A stretch of DNA of 8,499 bases from Rhodospirillales bacterium (GTDB lineage Bacteria; Pseudomonadota; Alphaproteobacteria; JAREAF01), in the NCBI GenBank assembly GCA_029240475.1, contig JAREAF010000099.1:1-8499 (forward strand), read 5' to 3'. The position numbers and the translations under genes were made by a program. The notes below the pieces were generated by a model. It worked only from the letters and a program-made list of their open reading frames with translations, was not told the origin of the DNA and did no database searches. Of the stretch, positions 6,638 through 8,499 are shown piece by piece. Within the stretch, counting starts at the first letter, position 1, and the number at the start of each line of letters is the position of its first letter.

Positions 6638-8029
6638 TCAGATATGAATCGCCCGTCCCGCCACGCCGAGCGCGGCTTCCTTGACCGCCTCGTTGAGGGT
6701 GGGGTGCGCGTGGAAGGCGCGGGCGATGTCCTCGGCCGAGGCGCCGAACTCCATCGCCATCACGCATTCATGGATGACGGTGCCCGCCTCCGGCCCGATC
6801 ACATGCACGCCCAGGACGCGGTCGGTCTTGGCGTCGGCCAGGATCTTGACGAACCCCTCGGTGTCGACCACCGCGCGGGCGCGGCTGTTGGCGAGGAAGG
6901 GGAACTTGCCGGCCTTGTATTCGATGCCGGCGGATTTCAGCTCCTCCTCGGTCTTGCCGACCGAGGCGACCTCGGGATGGGTGTAGACCACGCCCGGCAC
7001 GGTCTCGTAATTCACGTGCCCCGCCTGGCCTGCGATGATCTCGGCGACGGCCACGCCCTCCTCCTCCGCCTTGTGCGCCAGCATCGGCCCGGCGATCACG
7101 TCGCCGATCGCATAGATGCCCGCGACGTTGGTGCGGAAATGCGCATCGGTCTTGATGCGCCCGCGCTCGTCGAGCGCAACGCCCGCGCCCTCCAGCCCCA
7201 GCCCCTCGGTGAAGGGCCGCCGGCCGATCGCGACCAGCACCACATCGGCATCGATGCTCTCGGCGGGGCCGCCCTTGGCCGGCTCGACGGTGAGGCTCAC
7301 GCCCTTGTTGGTCTTCTTCGCCGCCGTGACCTTCGAGCCGAGGCGGAACTCGAAGCCCTGCTTGGCGAGGATGCGCTGGAACTGCTTGGCGACCTCGCCA
7401 TCCATGCCGGGCAGGATGCGGTCGAGGAACTCGACCACCGTGACCTTGGCGCCGAGCCGGCTCCAGACCGAGCCCATCTCAAGGCCGATATAGCCGCCGC
7501 CGACCACCACCATGCGCTCGGGCACGGATTTGAGCGCCAGAGCGCCGGTCGAGGTGACGATGCGCTCCTCATCCACCTCGACGCCCTTCAAGGGCATGCT
7601 TTCCGAGCCGGTGGCGATGATCACGTTCTTCGCATCGATCCGCCGCCCCTCGACCGAAACGAGGCCGGGCTTCTCGACGCGGCCGGCCCCCTTGATCCAT
7701 TCGACCTTGTTCTTCTTGAAGAGCTGCTCGACGCCCTTGGTGAGGCCGGTCACCACCTGGTCCTTGGTCGCCATCATGGCGGGAAGGTCGAGCGCGACCT
7801 CGCCCAGTTTCACGCCATGCTTGGCGAGGCCGTTCTTGGTCTCGGCGAATTTGGCCGAGGAATTCAAGAGCGCCTTGGACGGGATGCAGCCGATATTGAG
7901 GCAGGTGCCGCCGAGCGCGCCCCGCTTCTCGATGCAGGCCGTCTTGAGGCCGAGCTGCGCCGCGCGGATCGCGGCCACGTAGCCGCCCGGTCCGCCGCCG
8001 ATCACCACCACATCGAAGCTATCCGCCAT
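6638..8029 (-). CDS. lpdA: Dihydrolipoamide dehydrogenase (E3)
   Basis: This FAD disulfide oxidoreductase reoxidises the dihydrolipoyl groups of pyruvate and 2-oxoglutarate dehydrogenases, branched-chain dehydrogenase or the glycine cleavage system, producing NADH in the cytoplasm. At 463 residues it is full length. The FAD motif GGGPGG is at 11-16, and the redox-active pair is C43-LNIG-C48. A second Rossmann motif VVGGGYIGLE binds NAD+, and the AIGDV region (second FAD contact) is followed by the dimer domain. HAHPTLNE near the C terminus holds the catalytic H442 and E447. The glutamate in VTVVE after the second glycine motif agrees with NAD+ over NADP+. The ATG at 8029 starts just before the first strand, and the only upstream ribosome-site candidate is a weak GGGACGG. 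The gene stands alone here, with no E1 or E2 gene adjacent on either side, so which complex it serves is open. The 3' end faces the repeat array shared with the monooxygenase gene. Confidence 0.97.
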   Translation of the reverse strand: MADSFDVVVIGGGPGGYVAAIRAAQLGLKTACIEKRGALGGTCLNIGCIPSKALLNSSAKFAETKNGLAKHGVKLGEVALDLPAMMATKDQVVTGLTKGVEQLFKKNKVEWIKGAGRVEKPGLVSVEGRRIDAKNVIIATGSESMPLKGVEVDEERIVTSTGALALKSVPERMVVVGGGYIGLEMGSVWSRLGAKVTVVEFLDRILPGMDGEVAKQFQRILAKQGFEFRLGSKVTAAKKTNKGVSLTVEPAKGGPAESIDADVVLVAIGRRPFTEGLGLEGAGVALDERGRIKTDAHFRTNVAGIYAIGDVIAGPMLAHKAEEEGVAVAEIIAGQAGHVNYETVPGVVYTHPEVASVGKTEEELKSAGIEYKAGKFPFLANSRARAVVDTEGFVKILADAKTDRVLGVHVIGPEAGTVIHECVMAMEFGASAEDIARAFHAHPTLNEAVKEAALGVAGRAIHI

Positions 8030-8054
8030 CGCCGCCGTCCCATGTTTCTGATGT

Positions 8055-8067
8055 TGGTCTTAGACCA
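8055..8067. promoter_or_regulatory. Perfect palindrome overlapping the lpdA -10 region
   Basis: TGGTCTTAGACCA is a perfect 6-1-6 dyad. It covers the proposed -10 hexamer of lpdA (minus strand 8062-8057) and the start of its spacer, where a repressor would block transcription. No regulator is identified. Confidence 0.35.
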
Positions 8068-8085
8068 GGCCTGCCCCGGTGCCAA
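8057..8085 (-). promoter_or_regulatory. lpdA: Probable lpdA promoter
   Basis: On the minus strand TTGGCA (8085-8080) and TAAGAC (8062-8057) are 17 bases apart, matching the sigma-70 consensus at five and three positions. Transcription would begin near 8050, about 20 bases before the lpdA ATG. Confidence 0.4.
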
Positions 8086-8135
8086 GCCGAGGAGCCATGC
8101 CGCCCGGCCAACGCCGCTCCGACGAAATCAGCCGC

Positions 8136-8166
8136 TTGACCTTCTAGTCTTGGGAAGGTTCATCCT
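8136..8166 (+). promoter_or_regulatory. CueR/HmrR-type (MerR-family) promoter and operator
   Basis: The -35 box TTGACC (8136-8141) and the -10 box CATCCT (8161-8166) are separated by 19 bases, longer than the normal 17. Within the spacer is the dyad ACCTTC (8139-8144), nine bases, GAAGGT (8154-8159). A 19-bp spacer with this dyad is the geometry known for copper-responsive MerR-family promoters such as E. coli copA, where the activator untwists the overlong spacer. Expected transcription starts near 8173, about 40 bases before the DUF4396 ATG. The effector metal is inferred from the half-site sequence. The cognate regulator gene is not in the window. Confidence 0.75.
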
Positions 8167-8200
8167 GCCGCCCAATGAGCGGTTTCGGCCAGGCGTCAAC

Positions 8201-8205
8201 AGGAG
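8201..8205 (+). promoter_or_regulatory. Strong ribosome binding site of the DUF4396 gene
   Basis: AGGAG lies seven bases before the ATG at 8213. It is the best-placed ribosome site of the plus-strand genes in the window, and it fixes the start of the otherwise short partial frame. Confidence 0.8.
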
Positions 8206-8212
8206 TTGAGCC

Positions 8213-8499
8213 ATGAACGCAGACTACGCCACGCACACGCACGCACACCATGAACCGCAGGGCAGCGCCGCCGCTGCCGCATCGCCATCGCTGAACCGCG
8301 TCGCGCTCTCGGCGACGCTGCATTGCCTCACCGGCTGCGCCATCGGCGAGGTGCTCGGCATGGTGATCGGCACCGCGCTCGGCTGGGGCAACGCCGCCAC
8401 CATCGCGCTCGCGGTCGTGCTCGCCTTCTTCTTCGGCTATGCGCTGACGGTCGTGCCGCTGTTCCGCGCGCGCCTGGGATGGCGCACCGTGCTTGCAAC
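8213..8499 (+). CDS. DUF4396 domain membrane protein, N-terminal part (runs off the right edge)
   Basis: Ninety-five codons are visible. Residues 1-28 are hydrophilic with a His-rich stretch THTHAHHE (7-14; H8, H10, H12, H13). They are followed by LSATLHCLTGCAIGE (32-46), which opens a first membrane segment (about 36-57), then a second hydrophobic segment (about 62-84) ending in the basic RARLGWR. The HCLTGCAIGEVLGMVIG block is, as I recall the family, the hallmark of DUF4396, whose function is not known. H37, C38, C42 and E46 sit in or at the edge of the membrane with ligand-like spacing; together with the His-rich tail they could bind a soft metal, which is inference. The MerR-type promoter directly upstream supports a metal-response role. 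No signal peptide cleavage site is evident, so the protein is probably inserted by its first membrane segment. The gene is divergent from lpdA. The C-terminal remainder is not visible. Confidence 0.85.
   Translation, partial: MNADYATHTHAHHEPQGSAAAAASPSLNRVALSATLHCLTGCAIGEVLGMVIGTALGWGNAATIALAVVLAFFFGYALTVVPLFRARLGWRTVLA

Noticed and set aside
8136..8164. Ordinary sigma-70 promoter with a 17-bp spacer (TTGACC to TTCATC)
   Set aside because: The -10 match is poorer in the important positions, and the 19-bp spacing with the ACCTTC/GAAGGT dyad explains the sequence much better.
6644..8209. Plus-strand open frame of 521 codons opposite lpdA
   Set aside because: It is antisense to a textbook dihydrolipoamide dehydrogenase and has no domain features.

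Overview
The window is very GC-rich with dense coding and an alphaproteobacterial gene set: a fused indolepyruvate oxidoreductase, a UbiH/Coq6-type ubiquinone hydroxylase, dihydrolipoamide dehydrogenase and a UDP-glucuronate epimerase. I infer a free-living alphaproteobacterium of the Rhodospirillales/Hyphomicrobiales kind. The genus cannot be read from the sequence.

Layout. From the left edge to 3459 on the minus strand lies one long reading frame, a single-chain (IorA+IorB fused) 2-oxoacid oxidoreductase. Its last few codons are cut off by the window edge. A 270-bp divergent intergenic region separates it from a plus-strand NAD-dependent sugar epimerase (3730-4710). A small cassette follows, holding a minus-strand DUF559 endonuclease-like gene (4734-5066). 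Inverted copies of a C/G-run repeat bracket it, and a third, different hairpin lies just before the plus-strand FAD monooxygenase of the UbiH/UbiF/Coq6 family (5241-6470). That gene converges on lpdA (minus strand, 6638-8029). The gap between them holds a 10-bp-periodic inverted repeat array built on GAACACGGAT. Divergent from lpdA, a DUF4396 membrane protein gene starts at 8213 and runs off the right edge.

How the genes work together. This is mostly a set of single transcription units with alternating strands, not one operon. Three genes are redox or central-metabolism enzymes: arylpyruvate oxidation, ubiquinone synthesis, and the E3 subunit of 2-oxoacid dehydrogenases.

The most informative signal is regulatory. 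The DUF4396 gene is preceded by TTGACC, a 19-bp spacer and CATCCT, with the dyad ACCTTC-N9-GAAGGT inside the spacer. This is the geometry of copper-responsive CueR/HmrR (MerR-family) promoters. The protein itself has a His-rich N terminus and an HCLTGC motif. I infer that this protein of unknown function belongs to a copper (or other soft-metal) response.
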